Numbered from the stretch's first letter, positions 13,572 to 19,367 are shown. The stretch: 19,367 nt of DNA from JBHHXR01 sp046757205 (GCA_046757205.1 JBHHXR010000033.1:1-19367); one strand, 5' to 3'. The notes: generated from the sequence alone by a model not told the origin. Made by a program: numbers and translations.

Positions 13572-14780
13572 ATGAAAGCCACCCTGACAAAGCGTATCCT
13601 GCCGGTGATCGTGGCGGTTTTCCTTGTCATCACATGGCATGCGGTTCCCGTCACCGCACAGCAGACCGTCGATGACCCGCACGCGGCGACCGGCGGCGCG
13701 CAGACCCTGGAGGATATCCTCGCCCGCCAGGCCAAGAAGAAGGTCGACGACTCGTTTCGCAGGAAGCAGCTCGGCGATCCGGCCAACGCGACCGGTTTGA
13801 CCAATCCGCTGGGGACGCTGGGCGGCGTTTCGGACGCCGACATCTATCGAGCCTACAGATACGGGGAAGCCGACATCACGGTGTCGACGCGCAATCCGGA
13901 ATCGGCCGTCGTCATACAGGACAGCGGCATGTACTGGCTGGATTTCCGCGCCGGACCGTTGCGCACATATGGTCTCTATCTGCTCGGCGGCATGATCGTG
14001 CTGCTGGCGGTGTTCTACCTGATCCGCGGAAGAATACGGATCGAAGGCGGCAGGACAGGAGTGACCATCGAGAGGTTTTCGGCCGCCGAGCGCTTCGGGC
14101 ACTGGCTGCTGGCCGGTTCCTTCATCCTGCTGGCGCTGACCGGACTGACCTCGTTGTTCGGGCGCGTGGCGCTCATTCCGCTGATCGGCAAGGAAGCGTA
14201 TGCCGCCTATGCCATCGTCGGGAAATGGATCCACAACAACGTGGCCTGGGCCTTCATCGCCGGGCTGATCTGGGTGTTCGTTTTCTGGGTGGCACAGAAT
14301 ATTCCCGGGCGCACCGATCTGGTCTGGCTCGCCAAGGGGGGCGGCTTGTTTTCCAAGGGCCTGCACCCGCCGGCGCCGAGGTTCAACGCCGGGCAGAAGT
14401 TATTCTTCTGGCTGGTGCTGCTGCTGGGCGGCTCGATTGCGCTGTCGGGCCTGTCGCTGCTGTTCCCCATGCAGTTGCCGCTGTTCGCGAAGACGTTCGC
14501 GATCATCGATATTTTCGGCTTCGATCTGCCAACCACGCTTCGGCCCTTGGAGGAAATGCAACTGGCGCAAGCCTGGCACTCGGGCGTGTCGTTCATACTC
14601 ATCGCGATCGTCTTCGCGCATATCTACATCGGCTCGCTCGGCATGGAGGGTGCGTTTGACGCCGTGGGTTCCGGCCACGTCGAAAAGGAATGGGCGCGCG
14701 AACACCACAGCCTGTGGGTCGAGGAGCAGGAACTGAAGTCCGGCTCGGACGATTCGGGTAAACAGGTACCGGCGGAGTGA
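13572..14780 (+). CDS. fdhG: Formate dehydrogenase cytochrome b (gamma) subunit
   Basis: 402 residues from the ATG chosen; the open frame runs 78 codons further 5' but that part overlaps the end of fdhB and lacks a signal peptide, whereas the ATG at 13572 is followed at once by one. Residues 1-29 form the signal peptide (cut near VTAQQ). Residues 30-130 form a periplasmic extension. A membrane span lies at 133-152. Then comes the cytochrome b561-type domain with spans near 177-197, 222-242, 275-298 and 335-355. Likely heme-b ligands are H177, H221, H336 and H350. It anchors the FdhAB dimer on the periplasmic face and reduces the quinone pool. The long N-terminal extension is usual for FDH3 gamma subunits. 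The C-terminal tail is hydrophilic and cytoplasmic. Confidence 0.95.
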   Translation: MKATLTKRILPVIVAVFLVITWHAVPVTAQQTVDDPHAATGGAQTLEDILARQAKKKVDDSFRRKQLGDPANATGLTNPLGTLGGVSDADIYRAYRYGEADITVSTRNPESAVVIQDSGMYWLDFRAGPLRTYGLYLLGGMIVLLAVFYLIRGRIRIEGGRTGVTIERFSAAERFGHWLLAGSFILLALTGLTSLFGRVALIPLIGKEAYAAYAIVGKWIHNNVAWAFIAGLIWVFVFWVAQNIPGRTDLVWLAKGGGLFSKGLHPPAPRFNAGQKLFFWLVLLLGGSIALSGLSLLFPMQLPLFAKTFAIIDIFGFDLPTTLRPLEEMQLAQAWHSGVSFILIAIVFAHIYIGSLGMEGAFDAVGSGHVEKEWAREHHSLWVEEQELKSGSDDSGKQVPAE

Positions 14781-14843
14781 CTGGATTATCGTGATGTGGA
14801 GATCAGAAGTCCCGCCGCGAAGCCCAAGCGCAGGGAGGCAGGC

Positions 14844-14972
14844 ATGCGTTCGTTTCTGCTAGCCATGCTGGCGATCGTCGTCATTTCCTTTGTCGCGTAC
14901 GAAGTGCTGGGATACCTCGATTTCTCCAGCGCGGAACTGCACCGAAGCGCCGACGTCCGGCTGGACCGGTGA
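14844..14972 (+). CDS. 42-residue single-span membrane protein at the end of the fdh operon
   Basis: Short frame MRSFLLAMLAIVVISFVAYE... ending SADVRLDR. It starts with ATG preceded by a strong GGGAGG at 14833-14838 and is 63 bases after fdhG. Residues 3-22 form one hydrophobic segment (signal anchor). The remaining 20 residues are polar and would face the periplasm. It has the same direction as fdhABG and stops 22 bases before the convergent tupA stop, so it fills the gap exactly. I do not recognise the family. A small accessory subunit of the membrane dehydrogenase is the natural guess, by analogy with other small subunits of respiratory complexes. The ribosome site and position argue that it is real. 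Confidence 0.6.
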   Translation: MRSFLLAMLAIVVISFVAYEVLGYLDFSSAELHRSADVRLDR

Positions 14973-14994
14973 TCGGGCCGCTTCGGGTCCAGGC

Positions 14995-15816
14995 TCAGCG
15001 CGCGGCGTTCGGAAAGAACAGTTGCTGCCCGTCGACGCTGTAACCGGCGATAAGGTTCTGCCCCTTTGGCGACAGCATCCAGTCGATGAATGTCCGGGCG
15101 CCGTCGACGTTAGCATGGGGAAATCTGGCGGGATCGACCTGGATGATCCCGTACTGGTTGAACATTTCCCTTGCGCCCTCGAACAGAATCCGGTGATCGT
15201 GTTTTTTCTTGTAGGCGATCCACGTGGCCCTGTCGGTAATCGTGTAACCGTTGATCTCGACCGCCACGCGGATCGTGGCCCCCATGCCGGCGCCGGTTTC
15301 CCGGTACCAGCCCAAACCCGGCCCCGGTTCCTTGCCGATGATGCGCCACAGCGCACGCTCTTTCTTGTGGGTGCCGGAATCGTCGCCCCGTGACACGAAC
15401 GGCGTATTCCCTTCCCAGATCGCCGTCAGGGCCGATTTCAGGTCTTTCGCCTGTGCGACGCGATCGGGATCGGACGCCGGGCCGACAATCACGAAATCGT
15501 TGAACATCAAGTCGAAACGCTCAAGACCGAAGCCGTCTGCCACGAATTGTTCCTCGGCGGCTTTCGCGTGAACGAGCAATACATCCGCGTCACCGTTGCG
15601 CGCGTTGCGGATCGCCTGTCCGGTGCCGACGGCGACAATATCGACGCGAATGCCGGTCTCTTCCTCGAAGATCGGCAGGATGTATTCATAAAAGCCGGAA
15701 TTCTGCGTCGAGGTGGTGGACTGAACCAGTATCCGCTCGGCTGCCGATACCGCATGGCCGAACAGGAAAATCGACATCATTGCGACACGGAACACTCGTC
15801 TGATAACGTTCGGCAT
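14995..15816 (-). CDS. tupA: Tungstate ABC transporter substrate-binding protein, TupA family
   Basis: 273 residues, the family's usual length. Residues 1-26 form a Sec signal peptide (cut near AVSAAE). The mature protein opens ERILVQSTTSTQNSGFYEYI: the TTST motif at 34-37 and SRGDDSGTH at 142-150 are the oxyanion-binding segments of TupA, specific for tungstate over molybdate in characterised members. The end, IAGYSVDGQQLFFPN, is also typical. The ATG is 15 bases from a 20-bp palindrome shared with the divergent ModE-type gene. No tupB (permease) or tupC (ATPase) follows; downstream is the convergent fdh operon. It presumably feeds W to FdhA. The transporter partners must be encoded elsewhere, or the protein works only as a binder or sensor. 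The residues most like this protein elsewhere in the window are the N-terminal part of the cytochrome fusion at 4683-5537. Confidence 0.93.
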   Translation of the reverse strand: MPNVIRRVFRVAMMSIFLFGHAVSAAERILVQSTTSTQNSGFYEYILPIFEEETGIRVDIVAVGTGQAIRNARNGDADVLLVHAKAAEEQFVADGFGLERFDLMFNDFVIVGPASDPDRVAQAKDLKSALTAIWEGNTPFVSRGDDSGTHKKERALWRIIGKEPGPGLGWYRETGAGMGATIRVAVEINGYTITDRATWIAYKKKHDHRILFEGAREMFNQYGIIQVDPARFPHANVDGARTFIDWMLSPKGQNLIAGYSVDGQQLFFPNAAR

Positions 15817-15831
15817 GGTGGAATCCGTTTA

Positions 15832-15851
15832 ATATGATTAATTAATCATAT
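15832..15851. promoter_or_regulatory. 20-bp perfect palindrome in the tupA / ModE-type divergent promoter
   Basis: ATATGATTAATTAATCATAT is identical on both strands. It lies between two divergent genes, ending 15 bases before the tupA start (15816) and about 50 bases before the regulator start (15901). Each arm contains TATGAT, which could act as a -10 box in either direction. A dimeric regulator bound here would cover both promoters. The neighbouring ModE-type protein is the obvious candidate; the sequence differs from the E. coli ModE site that I know. Confidence 0.7.
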
Positions 15852-15900
15852 CGTCCTGTGGCGATCCCTCAAGAGGAATCTCACCGCATTCGGGGGGAGT

Positions 15901-16293
15901 ATGGGAAGACCGAAGAAAAGACCGGAGTCGCCGAAACGACCGACCGGACCTGCCCTGCGGGCCAAGGTGCGCGTCGGCGAGAACGTGATCGGCCCGGGAA
16001 AGGTGCGCCTGTTGAGATTGGTTGACGAACGCGGTTCGATAACGGCCGCGGCCGGCGCGATGGGAATCAACTACCGCCGCGCCTGGTTTCTTCTGGAAAG
16101 CCTGCAAAGATGCTTCGCGGCGCCGCTGTTTGTCACCAGCCGGGGCGGGGGCGCGCAGGGCGGCGCGCAACTGACGGCCCTCGGCAAGGCGCTCGTCGAA
16201 CGCTTCGCGGCGTTCGAGATGGAAGCCGCCGCCGGCGCCGAGCCGTTCATCGACTGGATCGCGGCGCATCAGGCGGACCAGCAACCGGAGTGA
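15901..16293 (+). CDS. ModE-type HTH regulator without molbindin domain
   Basis: 130 residues. A basic N-terminal tail (1-23, lysine/arginine-rich) precedes a LysR-like winged helix: VRLLRLVDERGSITAAAGAM then GINYRRAWFLLESLQRCFAAPLF and the wing VTSRGGGAQGGAQLTALGKALVERF. The 'GSITAAA..MG.NYRRAW.L...L' pattern is the ModE DNA-binding domain. The ATG is preceded by GGGGGGAG. Full ModE (about 260 residues) has two C-terminal TOBE/molbindin domains that bind oxyanion; none is present here. The protein should therefore bind DNA as a dimer but has no visible W/Mo pocket. Divergent from tupA across a perfect palindrome, so it probably regulates tupA and itself. How it senses tungstate is unclear; short stand-alone ModE-domain proteins are common in Proteobacteria. 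Confidence 0.9.
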   Translation: MGRPKKRPESPKRPTGPALRAKVRVGENVIGPGKVRLLRLVDERGSITAAAGAMGINYRRAWFLLESLQRCFAAPLFVTSRGGGAQGGAQLTALGKALVERFAAFEMEAAAGAEPFIDWIAAHQADQQPE

Positions 16294-16303
16294 TTTCGCA
16301 GAA

Positions 16304-16320
16304 GCCCCGGTGGCCGGGGC
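16304..16320 (+). terminator. Hairpin after the ModE-type gene
   Basis: GCCCCGG (16304-16310) pairs with CCGGGGC (16314-16320) over a 3-base loop, 11 bases after the stop. No T-run follows, so it may stabilise the 3' end or be a factor-dependent stop rather than an intrinsic terminator. Confidence 0.35.
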
Positions 16321-16585
16321 GGATGGCGAAAGGCGGTTCGAGGGGCTTCTTCGCCTCGCGGCGTGATCCGCCGCCCGAAAGGCGAAACATACCACCGATG
16401 GCAGGCTAATAGTATCGTTTCGTTTGGTTGCAGTGCGGATACAAAGCACAAGTATTCGAAGTTCGAGACTTGCGAATAATTGAAAATGAGCACAATATCT
16501 CAACTCGGACGGGGGCCAATTATTTTCATTGCGGAAATCGAATGGTGATCCTGGCTTCATAATGGGCTGGTCGGGAAGACCAATA

Positions 16586-16599
16586 TTAATGCAGATCAA
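16586..16599. promoter_or_regulatory. FNR/CRP-family-like box before the cytochrome gene
   Basis: TTAAT-GCAG-ATCAA differs from the FNR consensus TTGAT-N4-ATCAA at one base. Just 6 bases from the presumed TTG start, it is too close for class II activation unless the true start is further downstream. Offered as a weak candidate only. Confidence 0.25.
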
Positions 16600-16605
16600 T
16601 CGATA

Positions 16606-16717
16606 TTGCCGGTTCGGCTGGTCTTGGCGCGAACCGAATGGGCGGTCGTACTAGTCACCGCGTTCGTAATCTGGCTTCTTCTTTTCGGAGGATCGCTGGC
16701 GCAGCAAGCGACGTCGG
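16606..16717 (+). pseudogene. 5' fragment (signal peptide) of IS-split multiheme cytochrome c gene
   Basis: 37 codons before the insertion point: MPVRLVLARTEWAVVLVTAF, then VIWLLLFGGSLAQQATS. A hydrophobic core at about 13-28 and a cut near SLAQQ make this a Sec signal peptide. The start codon is uncertain: TTG at 16606 has no good ribosome site, and TTG at 16624 is an alternative. The frame runs without a stop across the left end of the insertion sequence and would end inside it at 16875. Joined directly to base 18055 the reading frame continues into the heme-rich part, so this is the missing N-terminus of that protein. Confidence 0.8.
16709..16717. repeat. Target-site duplication, left copy
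   Basis: CGACGTCGG, identical to 18046-18054 on the other side of the element. Nine bases is within the 8-9 base range known for the IS256 family. Confidence 0.85.
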
Positions 16718-16719
16718 AG

Positions 16720-16741
16720 GAGTGTCATGAACTCTGTGTAT
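16720..16741 (+). repeat. IS left terminal inverted repeat
   Basis: GAGTGTC-N8-TGTGTAT, matching the opposite end in both heptamers and in the 8-base spacing; the spacer bases differ. Confidence 0.8.
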
Positions 16742-16769
16742 CTGGCCCGGTCCATGCGGTTTCAGATAC

Positions 16770-17984
16770 TCAAGCGTCGAAACGCTCGCCGAACATTATG
16801 GCGAACTGGTTGCGGGCGGCAAACCATTCCCTGACGTTCCGGCCATCCTTTTCGAATTTCCGGATGGCGAGGTAGATCAGCTTGGTCGCTGCCTCATCGG
16901 TCGGGAATGAGCCGCGTGTCTTTATCGATTTGCGGATCACCCGGTTCAGGCTCTCGATGGCGTTCGTGGTGTAGATGATTTTCCGGATCGCCGGATCGAA
17001 GCCGAAGAACGGGATCACCTCGGCCCAGGCCCGCCGCCAGGCCGGGGCGATGGAGGCGTATTTCCCGGCCCATTTCTCCTCGAACGCATCCAACTCATCG
17101 GCGGCCATATCGGCTGTCGGGGCGCTGTAAATTCGGCGCAGATCGGCAGCGACCGCCTTGCGGTCCTTCCAGGAACAGAAGTTCAGGGAATGGCGCACCA
17201 GATGCACGATGCAGGTCTGGACCATGGCCTCCGGAAACGCGGCGGTAATGGCCTCGGGGAAGCCCTTCAGCCCGTCCACGACGGCGATCAGGATGTCCTG
17301 CACGCCCCGGTTCTTCAGCTCGTTCATCACCGAGAGCCAGAACTTGGCGCCTTCGGTCTCGGCGATCCACAGCCCCAGGACCTCGCGGCTCCCATCCCGG
17401 GTGACGCCCAGGGCCACGTAGACGGCCTTGTTCCTGACCGTCCGGCTGTCGGCGTCGCGGATTTTGACCCTGAGCGCGTCGAAGATCACGATGGGATACA
17501 TCCGCTCCAGCGCGCGGCTCTGCCATTCCCGGACCTCGTCAAGCACCGCATCGGTGACGCGGCTGATCAGGTCGGCCGAGACCTTCAGGCCATAAAGGTC
17601 AAGCAGGTGCGCCTGGATGTCCCGCACCGTCAGGCCGGCGGCATAGAGGCCGACGATCTTGTCGTCGATCCCGTCGATCCGGGTCTGGCCCTTCTTCACC
17701 AGCTCCGGCTCGAAGCTGCTGTCGCGGTCCCGGGGGATCGCCAGCGGCAATTCCCCGTCCTGCCCCTTGAGAACCTTGGCCGATGTGCCGTTGCGCCGAT
17801 TGGATTGGCTCGGCGGCGCGCTCTCGCCCTCTTCATAGCCAAGATGCGCGGTCAGCTCGGCACCCAGCATCCGTTCCATGAGCTTGATCTTGAGCTCTTT
17901 CATCAACCCGGCATCGCCGAGCAAGTCTTCAGGGCGCTCCACGCCCTGCAGCAGTTCGTCCAGGATTTCTTTCGAGATGGTCAT
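16770..17984 (-). CDS. IS256-family DDE transposase
   Basis: 404 residues, full length for the family (Transposase_mut). The DDE catalytic residues fit D169 (in VIFDALRVK), D237 (in VVDGLKGFPEA) and E344 (in TTNAIESLNRVIRK); C258-x2-H261 is the family's C/D(2)H signature between the second D and E. The N-terminal 100 residues contain the helical DNA-binding part. The ATG follows an AAAAGGAAG ribosome site that lies inside an inverted repeat (17986-18009), which could hide it in read-through transcripts. It is oriented against the host cytochrome gene. No frameshift or stop is seen, so the enzyme is probably active. Confidence 0.95.
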   Translation of the reverse strand: MTISKEILDELLQGVERPEDLLGDAGLMKELKIKLMERMLGAELTAHLGYEEGESAPPSQSNRRNGTSAKVLKGQDGELPLAIPRDRDSSFEPELVKKGQTRIDGIDDKIVGLYAAGLTVRDIQAHLLDLYGLKVSADLISRVTDAVLDEVREWQSRALERMYPIVIFDALRVKIRDADSRTVRNKAVYVALGVTRDGSREVLGLWIAETEGAKFWLSVMNELKNRGVQDILIAVVDGLKGFPEAITAAFPEAMVQTCIVHLVRHSLNFCSWKDRKAVAADLRRIYSAPTADMAADELDAFEEKWAGKYASIAPAWRRAWAEVIPFFGFDPAIRKIIYTTNAIESLNRVIRKSIKTRGSFPTDEAATKLIYLAIRKFEKDGRNVREWFAARNQFAIMFGERFDA

Positions 17985-17985
17985 T

Positions 17986-18009
17986 CATGCTTCCTTTTGG
18001 TGAAGCATG
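17986..18009 (-). promoter_or_regulatory. Hairpin over the transposase ribosome site
   Basis: CATGCTTC (17986-17993) and GAAGCATG (18002-18009) pair perfectly around an 8-base loop. On the transposase mRNA the second arm plus loop includes the AAAAGGAAG Shine-Dalgarno region just before the ATG at 17984. Folding would block translation initiation. Confidence 0.5.
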
Positions 18010-18022
18010 AACCGGATCACTC

Positions 18023-18044
18023 ATACACAAAAGATCGGACACTC
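18023..18044 (-). repeat. IS right terminal inverted repeat
   Basis: ATACACA-N8-GACACTC on the plus strand, the reverse complement of the left end pattern. Confidence 0.8.
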
Positions 18045-18045
18045 T

Positions 18046-18054
18046 CGACGTCGG
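18046..18054. repeat. Target-site duplication, right copy
   Basis: CGACGTCGG, the second copy of the sequence at 16709-16717. Confidence 0.85.
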
Positions 18055-19138
18055 GCGTCACGCCGATACCCGGTTTTGATCATGCCACCACGGGTTTTTC
18101 ATTGTCCGGTGCGCACAGCCGATTGAACTGCGAATCCTGTCACATCGACGGAACCCTGAAAGGAACGCCGAGGCGGTGCGAAAGCTGCCATAACAACGTC
18201 ATTGCGGCTGGCAGGAAATCAAACCATACGCCGGCCCCGAGCCAGTGCGCGCAGTGCCACACGTCAGCAAACAGGAGACCCTTCCGGTTTGACCACACCA
18301 GGATCGCAAAACCGTGTGCGGCCTGCCATGACGGCCGTACCGCACATGGCAAACCGGCAAAGCATATCGCCTCCACCGATAGCTGCGACGACTGCCACGT
18401 GACGACCGATCGAAAGATCGTCCGGGTCGAGCACGCCTCCGTCATCGGAACCTGCATCAGTTGCCATGACGGCCGCACCGCGCCGGGAAAACCTGCGGGA
18501 CACATCGCCGCCCCCGACACCTGCGACAGTTGCCATGTTCCGGGCGGCTGGGCCAATGCCCGGCCCGATCACACGAAAATCGCGGGAGCCTGCATCAGTT
18601 GTCACGACCGCATCACCGCCACCGGCAAACCGCTCGACCACATCCCGGCCACCAGACGTGTGAAAACTGCCACGACGCGACCTTCACGCAAAGCTGGACG
18701 AATGTCCGAATGGACCACTCATCCGCTCCGGGAATTTGCGTGAACTGCCACAACGGCCTTACTCAACCCGGAAAACCTCCCAACCATGTCGCCACCGCCA
18801 ATACCTGCGACGACTGCCATGTCACGACGCGCTGGAGCGATGTCCGTTTTGACCACATCGCGGTTACCGCGACATGCATAACCTGCCACTCCGTCGGCAA
18901 TCCCTGGGGCAACACCAGCAAGGCGGACCACCCCTCCGGCCACATGCCCACCACCAACACCTGCGAGGACTGCCACATCTCGACGACGAGTTTCGCGACG
19001 GTCCTGTTCAGCCACGCCGCTGCCACCGGCGTCTGCTCGTCCTGCCACTTCACGGGCAATCCGTGGGGTGTAACGGGACCGGGACATTCGCCACGCGGAG
19101 AATGCGACGGCTGCCACAACACGACGAGTTTCAAGTGA
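18046..19138 (+). pseudogene. Main part of IS-split, frameshifted 15-heme cytochrome c gene
   Basis: Continues the exported protein started at 16606. After the junction it reads GVTPIPGFDHATTGFSLSGA and then enters a heme-rich array. Eight CxxCH motifs lie in the first frame (CESCH, CESCH, CAQCH, CAACH, CDDCH, CISCH, CDSCH, CISCH) and seven in the frame shifted at about 18654 (CENCH, CVNCH, CDDCH, CITCH, CEDCH, CSSCH, CDGCH). Repeats of about 50-60 residues pair two hemes, with D-H before one motif and G-K-P-x-x-H-I before the next, like cytochrome c3-type multiheme proteins. Restoring one base at 18654 and removing the element gives about 398 residues ending TSFK. It would be a periplasmic or surface electron carrier. 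Any active form would need both lesions repaired; the one-base shift might be a sequencing error. Confidence 0.85.
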
Positions 19139-19159
19139 GGACCGTGAACGGATAGCGCC

Positions 19160-19367
19160 ATGCATGCAGATCACTTGACGCAACGGATCGATGCAGCATC
19201 TCCAAGGGCGGGATGGGCGCGTCTGTCGGTTCATGTTCTTATGATGTGGCTCTTTCTGGCCGGGGCGTCCTTCGCGGATCGGACGACGCCGGCGATCGAG
19301 GCGGTGATGGCGCAGGCGCGCACGGCAATCGCCGAGCAGAACTACGTCCAGGCTACTCAGTTGCTGA
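19160..19367 (+). CDS. Exported protein with probable TPR start (partial, 3' end outside window)
   Basis: 69 complete codons, starting ATG 21 bases after the cytochrome stop in the same direction. Residues about 20-40 (RLSVHVLMMWLFLAGASFA) form a signal peptide with a longer polar lead; internal ATGs at 19241 and 19244 could be the true start. The mature part begins DRTTPAIEAVMAQARTAIAE, then QNYVQATQLL, an alternating helix pattern like the first tetratricopeptide-type hairpin. It may be a periplasmic partner of the multiheme cytochrome in one operon. Too little is present for a firm family call. Confidence 0.55.
   Translation, partial: MHADHLTQRIDAASPRAGWARLSVHVLMMWLFLAGASFADRTTPAIEAVMAQARTAIAEQNYVQATQLL

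Larger units (their letters stand above)
16294..16605. other. Noncoding stretch between the ModE-type gene and the split cytochrome
   Basis: About 310 bases with no credible gene. The first part is GC-rich and holds a hairpin just after the regulator stop. From about 16400 the base composition becomes clearly AT-richer than the rest of the window. It contains an imperfect dyad, TATTCG (16453-16458) with CGAATA (16473-16478) and inner AAGT/ACTT arms, a 5-bp hairpin TGGTC/GACCA at 16568-16582, and an FNR-like box at 16586-16599. This is the likely promoter region of the multiheme cytochrome gene. Confidence 0.6.
16718..18045 (-). mobile_element. IS256-family insertion sequence, complete
   Basis: About 1328 bases with one intact transposase gene on the minus strand. 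The ends are imperfect inverted repeats: the left has GAGTGTC (16720-16726), 8 bases, then TGTGTAT (16735-16741). The right, read inward on the other strand, has GAGTGTC (18044-18038), 8 bases, then TGTGTAT (18029-18023), with further similarity (CCGGT-x-CATGC) inside. A 9-base duplication flanks it. Exact outer bases are uncertain by one, because the left end reads AGGAGTGTC and the right AGAGTGTC. Sharp ends, a perfect target repeat and an intact gene suggest a recent insertion. Confidence 0.92.

Noticed and set aside
10055..13843. Minus-strand open frame of 1262 codons opposite fdhA, fdhB and the start of fdhG
   Set aside because: It is fully antisense to recognised genes and its translation is arginine/histidine-rich without any family resemblance. 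Long open antisense frames are common in GC-rich coding DNA.
12978..14366. Minus-strand frame of 462 codons opposite fdhB/fdhG
   Set aside because: Shadow of the real genes with low-complexity composition and no motif.
17190..18743. Plus-strand frame of 517 codons running from inside the IS into the heme region
   Set aside because: The first part is antisense to the transposase. Only the part after 18046 is real, and it belongs to the interrupted cytochrome.
18120..19130. CRISPR-like spaced repeats
   Set aside because: The periodic similarity comes from codons of CxxCH heme motifs and is degenerate; units are not identical and there are no constant-length spacers.

Overview
The window is GC-rich, tightly packed bacterial chromosome. 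It reads as an alphaproteobacterium with a respiratory, tungsten- or molybdenum-dependent formate metabolism. The assignment rests on the FDH3-type formate dehydrogenase with its DUF3305/DUF3306/DUF6494/DUF6505 satellite genes, the TRAP transporter, high GC content and frequent TTG/GTG starts. It is an inference from gene content, not from a marker gene.

Left part (1-2095, all minus strand): a GlpR/DeoR-type repressor gene is followed by the small (DctQ) and large (DctM, cut by the window edge) permeases of a TRAP transporter. Inverted repeats built on TTTCGTT/AACGAAA lie upstream of both the repressor and dctQ. This suggests one repressor controlling itself and the transporter.

Central part (2096-14972): a formate dehydrogenase locus in several facing units. 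(a) A minus-strand, overlapping four-gene unit: DUF6494 small protein, Mrp/NBP35 P-loop ATPase, biotin/lipoate-ligase-like protein, DUF6505 protein. (b) A divergent plus-strand gene joining a shrunken TupA-like periplasmic binding domain to a one-heme cytochrome c domain. (c) A convergent minus-strand polyferredoxin of about 670 residues. (d) A plus-strand run DUF3305, DUF3306, TorD chaperone, small Tat-signal protein, FdhA (Tat signal, cysteine active site), FdhB (four Fe-S clusters), FdhG (cytochrome b), and a 42-residue single-span membrane protein. Formate would be oxidised in the periplasm by FdhA and electrons passed through FdhB to FdhG hemes and quinone. The other genes probably serve cofactor, Fe-S and assembly functions.

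Right part (14973-16605): tupA (tungstate-binding protein) and a short ModE-type HTH regulator are divergent and share an intergenic region with a perfect 20-bp palindrome. No tupB/tupC is present. An AT-richer noncoding stretch follows.

Right end (16606-19367): an IS256-family element (about 1.33 kb, intact transposase, imperfect inverted repeats, 9-bp target duplication CGACGTCGG) has split a gene for a secreted multiheme cytochrome with 15 CxxCH motifs. Removing the element plus one target copy restores the reading frame exactly. A separate one-base frameshift lies further downstream in the same gene. The start of an exported, probably TPR-type protein runs off the right edge.

The most noteworthy points are the IS-split and frameshifted 15-heme cytochrome, the degenerate TupA-cytochrome c fusion that is a paralogue of the intact TupA 10 kb away, and the palindrome between tupA and the truncated ModE-type regulator.
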